Positions 1-14,455 of a DNA stretch of 64,000 nt are shown here, piece after piece. Source of the DNA: Stichopus chloronotus (lineage: Eukaryota > Echinodermata > Holothuroidea > Aspidochirotida > Stichopodidae); assembly GCA_021234535.1 (NCBI GenBank), contig CM037832.1, forward strand, positions 10,981,575-11,045,574. Reading direction: 5' to 3'. Within the stretch, counting starts at the first letter, position 1. Every line of letters begins with the position of its first letter. A program made the translations under genes and the position numbers. The notes below the pieces were generated by a model. The model worked only from the letters and a program-made list of their open reading frames with translations, was not told the origin of the DNA and ran no database searches.

Positions 1-3000
1 TCTCAAAACTGTTTTAGATACCAGGGGGGGGGGGGGAGGGGATACGTTTTCCCCTGTTTCCCCCTGTACCCCAGTATCTGCGCCACCAGTGATGAGTCGT
101 CCCATCTATGATGAGTATCGCTATTATGATTGTAGAAATCGTTCTTGAAATGTAGCAACAAACTCATTTCGTTTCGGCGTTTTTTCTTTTTTTTTTGTTT
201 ATCCAGAGAGTATTACGTTGATGAGTGCACACTTTAATACGCTACTATCGACACGGCAGATATGTAGAATGCCTTCTTGACCAAATCTGTAATTTAATAT
301 TTAATAAAATCGATGGAACAGTTCAGGTTTGAAGTTTAATTTCATGCTCGAAATGAATAATCGTAATTTTCAAGTTGCCGGTACAACAGGCGTGTGCATG
401 TTTCACACAGGCAGTCGATGATTGCTAAAGTATTCCCCAAGCTCAGATATAGTAGAACACAGTGGGATTTCTCCACTCTCAAATTGAATATTTTTTACTG
501 ATTGGTTGAAGCCTTTGCTAAAATTCATTTTGTTTTCCATTTCCACAGCGTCAGTTAGAACAAATTTGCAAAACAATTTTTGATTGACATATGAAGGACA
601 CTATAAAAACAGAAAAAAAAAATTTCAACAAAACCAGCTACGTTCGAAAGTTAAAAAACCAAAACAAAAAACAAAAGGTTATAAAACAAACCATGTAGCG
701 TAACCATGTTGAATTCACTCGATAGTAGAAGTTGTGTAAAATTTATAATGAAAACTTGTACAGCGGATGATGGAAGAAGAGGACCCGTTCGCTACTTTGG
801 TTTCTGTATTGTGTTTTAAGGTAGAGATAGAAGTTTTACTCCCTTTGCTTTATCAACGACATGTTTTCACAGTCGATACGATGCATTAACCAAATCAAAA
901 CCAAAAAGGTCGCCAAAATTGACGCAACCATTGTCCACCGTTTAAAAAATACGACTCACATTAGGGTTACATTCATCTGCATAACTGCTTTTCGTATTAA
1001 CATTGACGACCAAATAATCAAGCAACGAACTACAATTTGACTCTGTATCCTCGATTTTCACCAATAGAACGGCGAGAGAAATCATTGATGTAGCATCCCA
1101 TCATCAGAATGAAAAAAAAAAAACTTTTCCTTTCACAGATGGAATAATGCTTCCATAGAAATAATTTAGGATCATACTATTTCACTGAAAGAAATATCTC
1201 CTAACAAGAAAAAAAAATTTTCGAGTAGAGAAAAATATTCCTCTGCAGGCGTTTCAAACCCCATGTCAATATCTCGTACCTAATTCAAGATATGGCTTTG
1301 AGAAGGTGGACTGTCTGTATCTGATCAAGGGAGATTTCTAGTTTTCTCAAGATAACAATGTCATGTTATAGTGGCAAATTATTGCAGAGAGTCTTTGTTC
1401 TTTTTGAAATTGAAGCTCTGATTTAATGATGACATTTGACACCAGTAAAACATTTAGACTGAGCATATCGTATGTTGGGGTTCAGTTTAACATATTGTGG
1501 AAATGAAGGTCACATCTCTTAAACTATCATAATGTTTATTTTTGAGACAGACAAGATTATAAAGAAATACAATGAACATTGAAGTAGTCGTGCCCCTGTG
1601 ACTTCACAGATTTTCCACAATGCACTGTACTTACTAACGGAACACGCTATTGAAGTACGTTTTTCACTGAGAAAATAAAGTAACCCTTATTTTGCCAGTG
1701 ACTAATCCCGTTAATGTATGGACAATATGCACGTTAAGAGATTTTTATTATTATTTTTTTTTCGTCTGCTTAAATAATTTGTAATCAATTTATCCCATTG
1801 TTCTAAATAACTACCATTGAATGCTTTTATTTCAGTGCGTATCACCCCTTTAAAGGAATGCAAGTGACAACGAATTCTCGAGGCGGTCCTAAAACCTTTA
1901 AATTGATATTACAAAAACTGATATCAATTACCGTACCTAATCATATTTTGCCATATATGCTCTACGTGTAGTGTTTCATGTGGTCTCATAGCATTCTGTT
2001 CACAAGGTACGATTGCAATATTATACCGGTGTGTGAACTATTAACTAACGCTTCTATAGAGAGAAAAATCAATTAAATAATGATTTATTGGTTCATACCG
2101 AGAAGGCTGCCCCCAATGCAAGTATGTTTTAAATATTAATACGCCTCTTAAAGCAGTAGCTTAGTGACATCTATTCCCACCATAACTAACGTTAATTAAT
2201 TAGTAGTTGAGATGTAGCCTACAATTGATTCTCGTGCAAGTGTCTGCCGGACAACGTACTAATTCTTTGAAATGCAACCATTTTCTTTCTTTTTTTAATT
2301 CAGCCAATCACTTATCCGATGTTTTTTTTTTTTTAATGGGCAAAATCAAAATTGTTAGTCATAGATAATTCTGGTCTTGGTCAAGACTTAGTGAATCTTT
2401 TCCAACGCTTCCTCAACAAGAGCAGACTGGCAGAGCGGCTATATGCCCATGTACCGTCAGAACTTCTGCATATGATAGTGTAGTGCTCTGCTTTGTGCTA
2501 GATATACTCCTATTGCTTCAGTGAACAGTCAAAATCGGTACATCGTATAAATAAAAGTGGGCTGTTTCTTTGCGTTATCGCTCTTCGTAGGCTCGGTGAA
2601 CTCCGGGAAATTGTACCGTCAGTATTTTCTATGAGGAAAACCCTTCTTACATTATTGGATTTTTTTTCGCTACAAAGTAGGATAAAATTAGTACATTTCC
2701 TGATAAAGACTGTTTACCTGCTTGAAGCTTGAAGTTTGAATATAGGCAACATCACCATCATTCCCTTGATGTAGAGGCAACTTAAAGTACTCCAGTTTGC
2801 AGGCTTCTTTACCTTCTCTTTCAATTTTGCCTCATTCTTTGACTTGCTATCACTTTCTTTATTTTTTCTTATTTTGTCTGTGTCATTTTACTTCCCCTGG
2901 TCCTGTAAGGCGACTTGTAGGAAGGGGCTGCTACCCTCCCTTCCCCTTTATTTTGCCACTGTGCTGAGTTACAACTTAAGACGCTGGTCCTGTTATTCAA

Positions 3001-3241
3001 CGACATGAGTGTTTTAATATTCATAATATGGGCTGAGTTTATAAACGAAAAACAGCTTCGAAAAATGCAAAGAAGAAAGTTGTAATTTCTCAACCGCTAT
3101 TTCAACCTTTCAAGTACAACAAATATCTATAGATATGATATTTTGTGCAGTCACAGCGGTTCGTAAAATTGCGGTTGCAAAGTGCTGCTTTAATCACATT
3201 TCTGATATATTAAATCTCTTTTGTTTTTTTTTTTGTTTCAG
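1..3241. other. Non-coding stretch upstream of candidate exon 1
   Basis: No open frame with coding character or recognisable domain was found. The only distinctive element is a G-rich tract at 24-41 (13 G, one A, four G). The end of the stretch is a pyrimidine-rich run leading into the acceptor at 3240-3241, so the right end is probably a 5'-UTR intron. Confidence 0.5.
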
Positions 3242-3349
3242 TTAGAGGTTTAATTCTACCAGCTCTTTCTTTAATCGATTTCTCCTAATGGGAAACACTT
3301 GTGCGAATATTAACAACGTTAAAACCAATTCAACATCCTCCTACACGCT
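3242..3349 (+). CDS. Candidate first coding exon (starts MGNTCANINN)
   Basis: The exon is bounded by a long T-rich tract ending in TTTCAG (AG at 3240-3241) and by a GTAAGTA donor at 3350, both close to consensus. Inside, ATG at 3288 opens a frame of 20 codons plus two bases (CT) to the donor, so the intron is phase 2. Positions 3242-3287 would be 5' UTR. The peptide begins MGNTCANINN: Gly2, small residue at position 6 and Cys5 fit N-myristoylation plus nearby palmitoylation. The ATG context is only moderate (C at -3, G at +4). Joined to the exon at 49368, whose first base is T followed by ATG, the split codon becomes CTT (Leu) and the frame continues into MGNRRSS. That link is an inference; the sequence shows only compatible phases and orientation. 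Too short to identify by itself. Confidence 0.45.
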
Positions 3350-3750
3350 GTAAGTATAACGTTTAGAATCTGTTCGAAGGAGACGGTATACTGGACCCTC
3401 GGGTAAGTCAACGATGATCACAGTCTTATATTGGGATCATTTTATGCTAGTATATTCACTCGAAATGGCCAACAACTTATCGATGACGCTACGACGGTAA
3501 CACAGAATATTATCACCAATCAATTCATCATTTATTAAAACAGGTTTGACCAATGACAGTGACGCTTCAAGGGCATCTTGGAGCCAATCTGATAGTATAA
3601 GTATCCCTTTTTAAACACTATAGAACGAACATTTTGTGCCCCCTTAACCCTCTGAGGTAACTAGGCCACTTCGTTAGTAATCCTCTTCATGATATGCTCT
3701 TTACAAGGGAATACTACGTTTGTGTTTTACAGCAAAATCATATTTTTGAA

Positions 3751-4175
<425 letters not shown>

Positions 4176-4189
4176 TTTCGGGATAAGAT

Positions 4190-4503
4190 ATTGATATCTC
4201 TACAACAAAACATTTTGAGGGGTGGTATAGTGAAAAATTTTGTTCGTCTATGTGAAGCGCATATGATGTGTTCACTTGATCTCACTTGACCTCATTTGAC
4301 CTTTTGAACTTTGTGACCCTTTCTGTGATGCGTGGATAGGTCCTTGTTAAGACAAACCAAAAATCCAGTTATACTACCCTCCCATGATGCTCCTAGGTCA
4401 AGTTATCAACATTTTAGTGAAAACATATGAAAGTAAGTGCAGCAGCACAGGTTGTGTGGAATACAGACTCATTGTATATATGCACAGGTGTGCAAGTTGT
4501 GTC
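4190..4503 (+). repeat. Dispersed repeat, copy A (partner at 30125)
   Basis: From ATTGATATCTCTACAACAAA to GTGTGCAAGTTGTG this segment aligns along its length, in the same orientation, with 30125-30426, with scattered substitutions and small indels. Shared landmarks are TTCGTCTATGTGAAG, GACAAACCAAAAATCCA, CATTTTAGTGAAAAC and GAATACAGACTCA. It has no coding frame and contains TGACCTCATTTGACCTTTTG, recalling the AGGTCA-type repeats elsewhere in the window. Family unknown. Confidence 0.8.
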
Positions 4504-7439
4504 ACAGCTTCGGAATAAAAGGTATATAGAAGGAAATTACAGATCCCCACAAAACCTCAGATAAGCGCAACCAACTGCCCCCGGGAGTAGTAATGGGAGA
4601 GTAACATAATACCCTATTTGTGGGACACAAGAAACTCTCGTCACATTTTCCCTGGGGGATTAAAAGCAAAAAAGAGAAAGTTGTGAAAGTGGTCCTATTT
4701 ACACGAGGCATGTGTAATTTGAACCAGCCTGGTGTGTAACATGGACCATCGGGCGCGTGCAATGATCCTCCTCTACTCGGCAAAATATTGCTGTGAAATT
4801 TGTCTCAAATCACACTGAAAGTGTGAACTGATTACAGAAACCGCCGCTCACCTGACACACGTACCCTATTTAAGTGCTACATTCTGGGACTAAAAATGTG
4901 TTCCAGTCCATGTTCCACATCACTGTTGGTTTAAATTACACGATGTTGCCCTTCAGTCAAAACTCCTCTAGCCTAGCCAAGTGTAATTTGTATCGAAATG
5001 TAACAGCCTAACACCCAAGAGGAATGATTATATTTTGTCAATATCATCATTTCTGAATGACCCAACATATTTCCATCTCGGAAATGAGATCGCTTCACCT
5101 CTTTTAATGAAATTCACACAGAATTGTAAAAGTCACCTTGATCACATCGATTGGCAGAGTCAAACGTAAGCAGACTGGATAAGGTTTCACTGGTACATAC
5201 AAGTAAGATACTCTCTCCTTCAATGGTGGAATAATGCCAGTGGTTCAAATTACATACCGGTACATATTTTTTTTCGCAGAACTGGTACAACCTAACAATC
5301 GCATGTGACGCAGTGTGAGGGCTTAATTTTGTCCTGTTGTAAAACAGTATCAGCTGTTGTTATTGATTGGGAATTATGATCTATCAAACGTTATTACATT
5401 ATATACTTCAGTACGATGAGATGTTCTACTGACACAAACATACATAAACACTGAATTTGTGGTCGAACTGTAAATCATCCCGATAGTCTTCCTCTGTCTA
5501 AAGGTCATTGTTTTTTTCCCCTATAGTCGTTCAAAAAGATATACACCCACCACAGACATATGCCTTCTTATGTAGATGAGGCAGACACGGTACCTATGAG
5601 TCTGATCTATCGAATCATGGAGCATGCAAGCCCGACGTTTGCTGTGTGTGAGTAGTTGAGAACACAATAATTATCAGAAATCAAAGGGAAGATAGCAAAT
5701 TACACTACAAATTTAAAACAGTATTTGCACTCACCGTCCGTCTTATGTATAGTGGTAGACTACAATAGCTACACACATATTATGTTGTATATCGGTGTAC
5801 AATATAATACATGGATTCGTGCGAAAACACAGGTTATCCGGCTGTTGTCCGTGCGAATAATTTCAACCATATTTATCGATTATATCTGTGTTTGTATGCT
5901 ACAAGCATATAGTCTCTGGCTATACATATAAAAGATCCTGCAGGTTTCACTCCCCCAGGGAGGGAAGTATAAAATAATGACTGATGTATGGGGACACTAT
6001 TTAACATAGACTAAGGAACACAAGGGGAGGGACGGTCACCCTCACTTTCTCCAGCAGGGGACGACAGTGTGTTTTCGCCTCCCATTTCCAGCTCCCCCCC
6101 CCCCACTTTTGACACTACTACAGCAAAATTAAACTTTGATCCCCATACCTGATTATGAAGAGATGAATTTAATTTGGTGAACTTAATTTGCCAACCATAG
6201 TTGGATAGGAATTTAAATAGTTGTATAGCACCGTTGAGACTGTCACAAATATCTTCAAAAAAGTTTCAGTCAGTCTAAATCAATATGAATTTAAACGATT
6301 TCACCGATCCCAAATTTTTCTCATGAACTGTCCATTAACCTAACTTTGTTTTACACAAAAATATTATAGCGGAACTTGTTGAAACAATGTTTTTCTCCTT
6401 GTGATATCGGAGAAACGGAGAAACTGTGTCAAACAGTTCACTTCTAACACGAAAAGATCATATAATAAACACTTTCGGTAGCCGTTATTACTATTTATAG
6501 CATAGTTATATTGTGTAATTATGTCAACATGAGCCCAAACACCCGTTTCGACGGAGCGAAACAGAACATGTTTGGATGACAGTACCTCCTGTATCACCGG
6601 TAGTGTAGCCTTCCAAGTCCAGACAAGGGACTCTTTCGCTCTTACTGCGCTCCCAAGAAACCTCTATGGAAGGGGGGGGGGGGGAGGGTAGGGGAGCCCC
6701 CTGATTCTGTAGAAACACGGCCGACTGCATCAATAAGAAGTTCAGCTTTCTGGTTGCTACTGTTTGGATTATCTTAAAATTCAGACGCAACATCGTTACA
6801 TTGAAAGCAACGCTATTTATATCAATGTTCAGTCCAGGGTAAGTGGAAGAGGTTTGCTTCTCACCTCCCCTTCCCCACTCCCCACCACTCCTTACCACCA
6901 CACTGCCAGGCTTTTGTGTTTTGCTCTTACAAAGACACTCATCATCCCAAGTATAGGCCTACGTTTTGTTGGTTGGGAGAAAGTTAAATTCTCAATTGCT
7001 GAATGATCTGTGATTGACATCAAATAAAAGACTTAGGGCAGTTCACGGTGACATGCACAGACAGTGTTCTGAGGACATAGTATGCATGGCCTTGTGTAAA
7101 CTCCTCGAACATGTTCAAACAAAACAGACATTTATCTTCTTTGCATCTGCACGAGTGAGGAGATCAAGACAGTTTTAGAATGAAAACCGCGAACATTTTG
7201 GGAATATAAGCAATGCAATTTGTCTAAAAAGCAAAGAACGCGCAAGTACGTTGTGGTTTCCATTATCTACTGACGACTATATTTTTTTATGAATCCGAAA
7301 TATTGGATAAGATGATATATGAGTTTCTTTTTTTGTGTGTGGTAAATTAAGTAATTTATTGAGTCACCAGTTGAGATGTAGCAACTGTTATATCTGATGA
7401 CCTAAGGTGATGATGTGTGATAACAGGCACCATGCACTC
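4504..7439. other. Non-coding stretch with homopolymer C and G runs
   Basis: No coding frame stood out. It holds a run of 11 C (6094-6104) and a run of 13 G followed by AGGG (about 6672-6688). The short open frames overlapping these runs are not supported by splice sites or composition. Probably intronic if the two MGN exons belong to one gene. Confidence 0.4.
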
Positions 7440-8290
7440 AACATGCCACCAAATATAGGGTAATTATTGGATTCACTCAAAATGTTGCACAGCTACATCT
7501 GCAAAACAAATATAAGATCAGTGCAAACTCCTCTTTATTTTTAATGTCTGGTTTACAAGAGTGCGATATTGACCACTGTTGACCTCAATTGACCTTTGAC
7601 CCCTTACAATAGAGTTATCTTACTCAATGTTGTGAAACTGCGTACAAAATATAAGATCTGTACAAACTTTCCAACTTGATTATTTTATTTACAAAATTTT
7701 ACTATTTGACCACTGTTGAAACCAAATGACCTTTGAACTTCTGAAAAACAATTTAAGTTCTTGTACTCAACTTGGTGAACCTACGTACCAAATATCAGAT
7801 CTGTTCAAGCTTCCTCTATTAGACATAACTTTTACAATCTGGTAATTATTTGACCCATGTTGACCTCAAATATGGTACTCCATCAGCCCTGGAAATATGA
7901 GATCATTGCAAACTTTCTTTCTTTAGATATAGTGTTTACAAGTGTGCGATATTTGACATTGTTGAATCCAATTGACCTTTGACCTTCTCACAGTAGGATT
8001 TTGGTACTCAATGTGATGCACCTACATAAATATGAGATCTGTCCAAGCTTCTTTTCTTGAGATATCAAGTTTTAGGGTTTTCCACAATTTGACCTCTGTT
8101 GACCTCAAATGACCTTTGAACTAAAAAAACGACAACAAAACAATATTGCTCTTCTCAAGTTGGTTCAGCTACAAATGCCTACCAAATATCATATCTATCC
8201 AAGCTTCTCTTTTTTAGATATCACGTTTATACAATCTCTTTATTTTATTACCCCTGCTGATTTGATCTCAAATGACCTTTGACCTCCATC
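7440..8290 (-). repeat. Tandem AGGTCA-type repeat, about 6 diverged units, reverse orientation
   Basis: Phrases of the type TTTGACC..TGTTGACCTCAAATGACCTTTGACC recur near 7568, 7705, 7848, 7951, 8087 and 8256, with ATATGAGATCTGT..AAGCTT and TTTTAGATATC between them, at spacings of roughly 105-170 bases. The reverse complement matches the 145-bp unit at 35011-35700, including GATATCTCAAGAA and GAGGTCAAAGGTCATTTGAG. Several units carry an AGGTCAAAGGTCA-like direct repeat. Confidence 0.85.
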
Positions 8291-10036
8291 AAAACTAATA
8301 GATTTCGCGCTTAATTTGACACACAAGATTTTTCCCACTTAATTCGATATGGACAATGACCATTTGCATTCTCTGATTGAAAATCACGTAATGTTTTTCA
8401 AAAAGTAACTTCTGACTTTTTTTTCTCAATTTCGACCCATTATGAACGATTATGTTACAGTCCCATAAATCAGGTTGCCCCAAACTTCTCTTTCTAATCC
8501 CGACTTTAAAAGTGATTTGCAATATGCCGAAGAACCGAAAAGTCCGTATTAAACTGGAGATAAAAACTAAGCATCCTACCCATACACCAAATATAATTTT
8601 TTTCTTTAAGCCCCCCTCACACGAGGCGATTTTTTCTTTGATATCGAACGCTTCCATGCAAGAGGACAATCGGAGGGAACTGCAATGTGTGAGGATTTAT
8701 ATGATACGACGCGATTTTCAGCAAGCTCGTTTTACCGAATCTTAACTAAGATTTTTTAACATGTTATTATTATAGAAAAAGTGACTAAACAACCGAACAT
8801 GTGTTGCACAATATTCTTTGTGTTGACTGTAATAAAAAAGATTATTTTTCTCGTTAAAGGGACTCGTTGTGTTGGTTCACAAAATTCATGATATTTTGTG
8901 CTACCTACTGAAAATTATTCATATATTGATGATGAATGGTATAACTGAGTGATACTCTGAACATCTGATACACAATGATACGGATATTAAAGATCAAACT
9001 CACTCACTGCAAATCTGTCACCGGAAACTTTTTACCATAAGGTATTAACCATGGACAATTCCTGTTAAAAAAGCTACTATTTATTACGTTTTCAGTAGCA
9101 ACTGTAGGAATAGATACATGACGATACTGCAGCTATGATATACAATGGTTTCGGCTTTAAACTGGTCACAAAATAAACCATTTTCAACTAACTCAGTGAG
9201 TTTCATTTAAATGAGCGTCCCACACATAAGGGTCTATATGAAATCGATGAAAAGGATGAAAAATGTGCTCGGATTGTCAGGTTATGTGCATAGTATTTCG
9301 CAAGAAGTCTATAAAACTCACTTTGGATGAATCCCGCAGAAAGATGTTTTCAAGACTATCTACCAAGCATCCTTTAATTGCAGCACATCGTTAGTTACTG
9401 TCATTCGCCAGTGACGCTTTTCTGCAACATCTCACAGCTTATAAATTACACACCTACCATAACATCAACAACAGACTCAAAATTTGCAATAAATATAATA
9501 AAATATTAGACAAAATTGTGCAATCGCCATTTAAATTCCAACATTGATCCATAGTATTCACGTTCTTTTTCATTGCAAAGTAACCTTGATAATTTTTAAT
9601 TGGACAAGTATTCGTTACTAGGAAGTCTATATTAAACAAAAATGTGGTTAAATGCCTTTTATTTCGTGTGGCAATTGTGTAGAAGAAATATTTTTTTATC
9701 TGGCCAAACTGGCATCAATAAAAACAAAATTCGAATTCGCCCATGCAGTCATCTTTGATGACCGCAGGCTGTACCGATGTTGCAATTAGGTATATGTGGT
9801 GAACTAAAGGGAATTAATTTCAGCTTATTTACATAACCCTGGCATTATCTTCCCTAATGGATAACATGATAATAACAACAAAATATACCAATGTATATTC
9901 GTGACGAGTAACCCATTTTGCAACTTATGACCATACATGACGTCATCTAGTTAACAAAAATACCAATCTCGACAAAATGACTTTTTTCCTCTCAAAAACA
10001 AAAGAAGACTATTTTGTAAGGCTATAGCTGAAATTA
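8291..10036. other. Non-coding stretch, nothing recognised
   Basis: AT-rich sequence with opposing short frames around 8295-8745 that shadow each other. No splice-bounded frame, repeat family or RNA gene was recognised. Confidence 0.35.
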
Positions 10037-10065
10037 GTGTCATTTTTACATTGTTCAGCATCTTT

Positions 10066-10483
10066 TCAGATCGGACAAAATTCAGGGAAAAATGATATTT
10101 GGATGAGATCTATGAACTCGTCAAAAGTTAGAAAAATGTCATTTTTTCGAGGTTGGAGCTCGCCATGCAAAACTGTCAATTTGTCGAATATTTTGATTGG
10201 AGGAAACTGCGAAGATCCGTTTAGCGGATGCGACCCAGTAACCAAGGGAAACGACCTGCAGGGATATGAATTGACACGTCCCACTATAAGTTCGGCATCT
10301 TCTCCAGAAATGAAAAAAAAAAATCATCTACCAGATATCCTAGTAATTATTACTAACCATAGGCTAAGGAACTCTGTGATGCTACGAAAGCTAGGCCTAT
10401 CTATATCACGCATTACGTTGGCACAGTTGCAATCACTACAAGGGAGACATCATACAAGAGGCACCCACCAGACTCTTTCATAG
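10066..10483 (+). CDS. Unrecognised open frame, possible terminal exon
   Basis: A frame open to the TAG at 10481-10483 is among the longest non-repetitive frames in the window. It is preceded by a plausible acceptor (pyrimidines then TTTTCAG, AG at about 10068-10069). The translation is compositionally ordinary, including NLSNILIGGNCEDPFSGCDP and KGNDLQGYELTRP, with no domain I recognise. No strong donor lies inside, so if real it would be a last exon. An opposing frame (10066-10284, minus) overlaps it. AT-rich DNA yields frames of this size by chance, so support is weak. Confidence 0.2.
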
Positions 10484-13400
10484 ACTTTTTGAGACTTATT
10501 TTTGTAATGTACTGTTTCTCACGTCATCAGATTTAGTTTTTCGAGGATAGATTAGCCTAAGTACATTAAAAAGAAGAAGAAACAATCGACTCTTTTCAGA
10601 ATTATAGGCCCCAATTAATTACATCATCATTAACTACATCATCATATTAGCTAAATCATCTACAAACTCGCCAGATCGTCCACAAGTTGTTTCCTTTCAA
10701 CATATATATCTGGCTATGGCTTGAAAGGAAATCCCATAAACGTAAAAGGTAGGAGATCAACATTCGTAATGAAGGGTCAGTATTATGGCAAGAGACAATA
10801 TGTTAGCTTTATGTGATTTTGAAATGTTGCAAAGAAAATTGAGCCGTCTGAAAATTTTGATTTCTGACGTTCTACTTTCTGCGTTAGTGAAAGTGACAAG
10901 CGCCATCTATTTTGAATTCAACGCATAACAACGGAATTCTTTCAAATTTGTTTTAAAAAATCTTATTTTAAATTATGACTTTCAATATAATCAAATGAGG
11001 AATAAAAATAGGACTAAATTATTTTAAATGTACGAAATTTTGCTTTAAAAGTGAATAAATTGTGAAATTAGAAGTCTTTCTTAGGCTCATATAATGTACT
11101 TGGTAACAATTGGGAGAGGTCTATTTATGTTTCGCACAACTGCTCGGCATAACAACAGGCTACCCAACGCTAATATACCGTCATGGCTGTATCTAACGTT
11201 ACAATTTAGAGGCAGGGAGAACGAAAGCTAGTGTCAACGATGGAGATTATCTTGTGATTGCTTGTTAAAACCTTTATCGTTAATATTCGAGAATGTTGCT
11301 ACATAGCAAATAAGTAAATTATCATCGGAATCATCAAATAGCGACGGCTTAAATTCTCTGCTCCTCTGCAAGCTGTTTCTGGAGTGGAAATTTCTAACGT
11401 TACATCAGAGATAGAAATGGGCACTTGGTAGGTATTTGCCTTGATCCAAACTGCCTATCCCATTAAATTATGTATTGTATCGTACCCGGCAAGATAAGCG
11501 CACTATACCTCAGTGCATTAATTTATTAAGCAGAAGCATCTGTGCATAATGAAAGGCAATACCAATGTGGCGTCTCTTTTGTAGTCATGTGTGAAGAAAT
11601 ATTCTGTAATGCCAAACAATGTAGGCCCTTGTACTGAATTTCGAACTAAAAGATAGAATTAGCCTAAGAAAGCTAATGTGTAGACCGTATAGGCTAGCCT
11701 ACTGTAGCTTTGTTGTACTTGAAAGTTGAAGTTGAAGGCAAATAAGGGACAATGACAGTCTAACTCTAGATATCCTAGGCCCCAAGGCTTTGTATAAGGT
11801 TAGCAATTATGTTCAATAAGGCAAAATATTTGATGAGAACAATTCAGACAAATGCTCAAGTCAAACTAACATATCTGATTTCGTCTCTCTTTTTTTTTTT
11901 CTTAATTTCACCCCTAAAAGTTGAACCCTCTGTAGGCTCCAAATCAGAAAGTTTGCCTGATTTCAGCATTGTTTCCCAGCTGCTAGTGGTGTAGCCAATG
12001 GGAGGCAGAGTGCCCCCACAGAAATTTTGGGGACATGATAGATGATATTGAAAATTAAACACAAGCAAAAAAAAAAGCGAAGAGAGGAGGGCGGAATGAT
12101 ATTGCCTTAGGGAGAACTAGTTGACCTAGGCCTAAGCTGAGGGGGGGGGGGGGGAATGGGAAACAGCCAGGCTTCACACGTGTGATCTTCTTATGGCATT
12201 GAAAACTAAAACAAAATGACACAATCGAAACAAGATGTTCATAAATGTGTGAAATCGTTGGTTCCATGCTTTGATTGGCCACAGATATATGCCTGTTGCT
12301 TATACGCAATATACGAGTATAGCAAGCGGAAGGGATCCGCAACAGAACAGTCAGCGTAATTTTACACAAGACGCATTGGCGATCACACCTCCCTGAACTG
12401 CCAATTAAGACCTTGAATATTAGTGATGACATGGATTCTAGAAACAATGTTCTCTATCTTTTCTAGTCCTACCAAATCCTGAATTTAAAAAATAAATAAA
12501 TCACCAAAAAGTATTGGTTGTCAATGAAAACTATAGCTATTACCAATACCAACCAATATTCTGCCACATTACTAATTAAAAGCACATCAGTTCTACTTCT
12601 TAAAGTATGTCAATTCTACTACTTAGAAGTAAGTCATTTTCATTTTAAAAAAAGTTGGAAATGTTTCAAAATAGGTACATGCCACAAGCCCTTTTTTCCC
12701 CTGGCTTTTCTTCAGCAAAATTTCCTGTCGGGTATTGCATTAGATAATGTTCAACCAATGTATCCCAGTTTTCATTTTTATTTTCAAGATCAGAAATGGA
12801 TTATTATCAATCAACCTTATGGTCTAATGGTATGTTCAGCATCCCTCCCTCTACTATTTGCCAACTGTTCCAAGAATAAATAAAACAGGATGAATAATTC
12901 ATTATGATTCTTGTATCATTTCAACCTGTCTGATATGTATTACCATTTTTCATACATTGATTTTTATCTCATTAAGCCTAATTGAGAAATTACAGTCATG
13001 AGATCCCAATTTCAAGGCTGGGTATATGTGACTTGGAACACCCAGGAAGTGCTATTTCTGGCCGTCTAGAGAGTTTGTAAAGGCAAACATTTTCTTGTAC
13101 GCTCTGCACCAACTGATGCTGTCGCTCCATTTAGATAGTCCTGATGGAGCTCAGCCCTTTCCAATACCTGTTAACCTTTATTTTAGGTTCGTGGTTGCAG
13201 GTATCAAAAAAGTTAATTTGGCACCATGATTGGGCAACTAAGAAGGCTAAACATAATCCTTTCAGGCAAAGGGGAGGAGGGTCCCCCATCTCCTTAGACC
13301 TCTCCTCATGCCCTATGTGTACTGACTTATTTGAAATCCTGACTTAAGCCTTGGTAGGTCAACACCTCTCCACCAGGACGGTGCTCAAAAATGGGGATGA

Positions 13401-13989
13401 TGAGTTGATAACACCCCTTCACACAAAAAAACCTGGCTATGCCCCTGCCAGCCGCACAGAAAGGATACAGATCTCCTGGGCATTTTGCAAGCTTTCCAAT
13501 CAGTTGTAGGACGAGATTAACTTAAGAGTGAATTTCATTAACAAGGCCAGTAAAATAGAATAGGCCTAGCCTACTTAGCTGCTGTACATAGTCTATCTTG
13601 TTTTGTAATTTGTTGTTTTTGCATGCTTTCTGGGCCTATGCTAGGGTACTTTCTTCACAGTTTCTTATCCTTCACAAACCTTGCTCATAGTCTACTTAAC
13701 AAATACAAAGCTAGCCTTGCTTATCACATTGTAAAGCCTCAGCACCATACTGGAAATTTCCACCCCAAAGTTTTATGCCAATGCAAAACTGTCAGTTGTA
13801 TGCCATAGCTGGCACTGACGAACTGCTGGCATGGGGGTATGGTCTAGGGACCCCCTTTAAAAAATTTTGGCATCGTGCAGATCTGTCTACTCTCCTGGAT
13901 TAACCTGTTCTCAGGAGTCTCCCGGTTTTCATCCAGATCTCCTGGCCGGTTCAAAGTGCAGAATACAATGGTTCCATAACACAGTATCA
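10484..13989. other. Non-coding stretch with a G14 run
   Basis: A run of 14 G lies at 12141-12154. Short frames around 11809-12883 lack splice sites or family resemblance. No mobile element or RNA gene was recognised. Confidence 0.35.
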
Positions 13990-14400
13990 CAGTCACTGCG
14001 ACTGTGCCGCCACTATCACAATAACAGTAACTTGAAGTATGACGATATGTCACTGCGGCCTTCAACTGCGTCTCAACTATCAAAGTGACAATAATTTGAT
14101 ATCCTGTACAATAAAGGGTAACTACAACTGTGCCTCTACTCAAGTACCTTGATGTGTGACATGTACATTCACTGCAGCTACGACTGCTCCTCCACTCCAG
14201 AATGGAGGCTCAGTGTTCACAGCATTCTTCCAAAAAACATATATTCCCAGCTGTTCTCAAAATAGCTGCATCTCCATTGCCACTGCAACTGCGCCTCCAC
14301 TCCAAATTGGAGACTCAGTGGACTTATTTTTTTTTTTGGACTTATTTTTTTTAGACCACTGCGACTACAACTGCACCTCCTCTTCAGATTGGCTGCTCAG
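13990..14400 (+). repeat. Degenerate CACTGC-rich minisatellite
   Basis: Units built on CACTGCnnCTnCnACTGCnCCTCCACTCC, the later ones followed by nAnnTTGGAGnCTCAGTG, recur near 13994, 14051, 14120, 14170, 14279 and 14356. The three best units (14170, 14279, 14356) share the GGAGGCTCAGTG / GGAGACTCAGTG / GGCTGCTCAGTG tail. Spacing is irregular (about 50-110 bases). Open frames across it are a by-product. Confidence 0.65.
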
Positions 14401-14455
14401 TGCACCCTTTCTTTTTTCTTATAACTGTTTCACACAGGGCACATGCTCGGTATAA

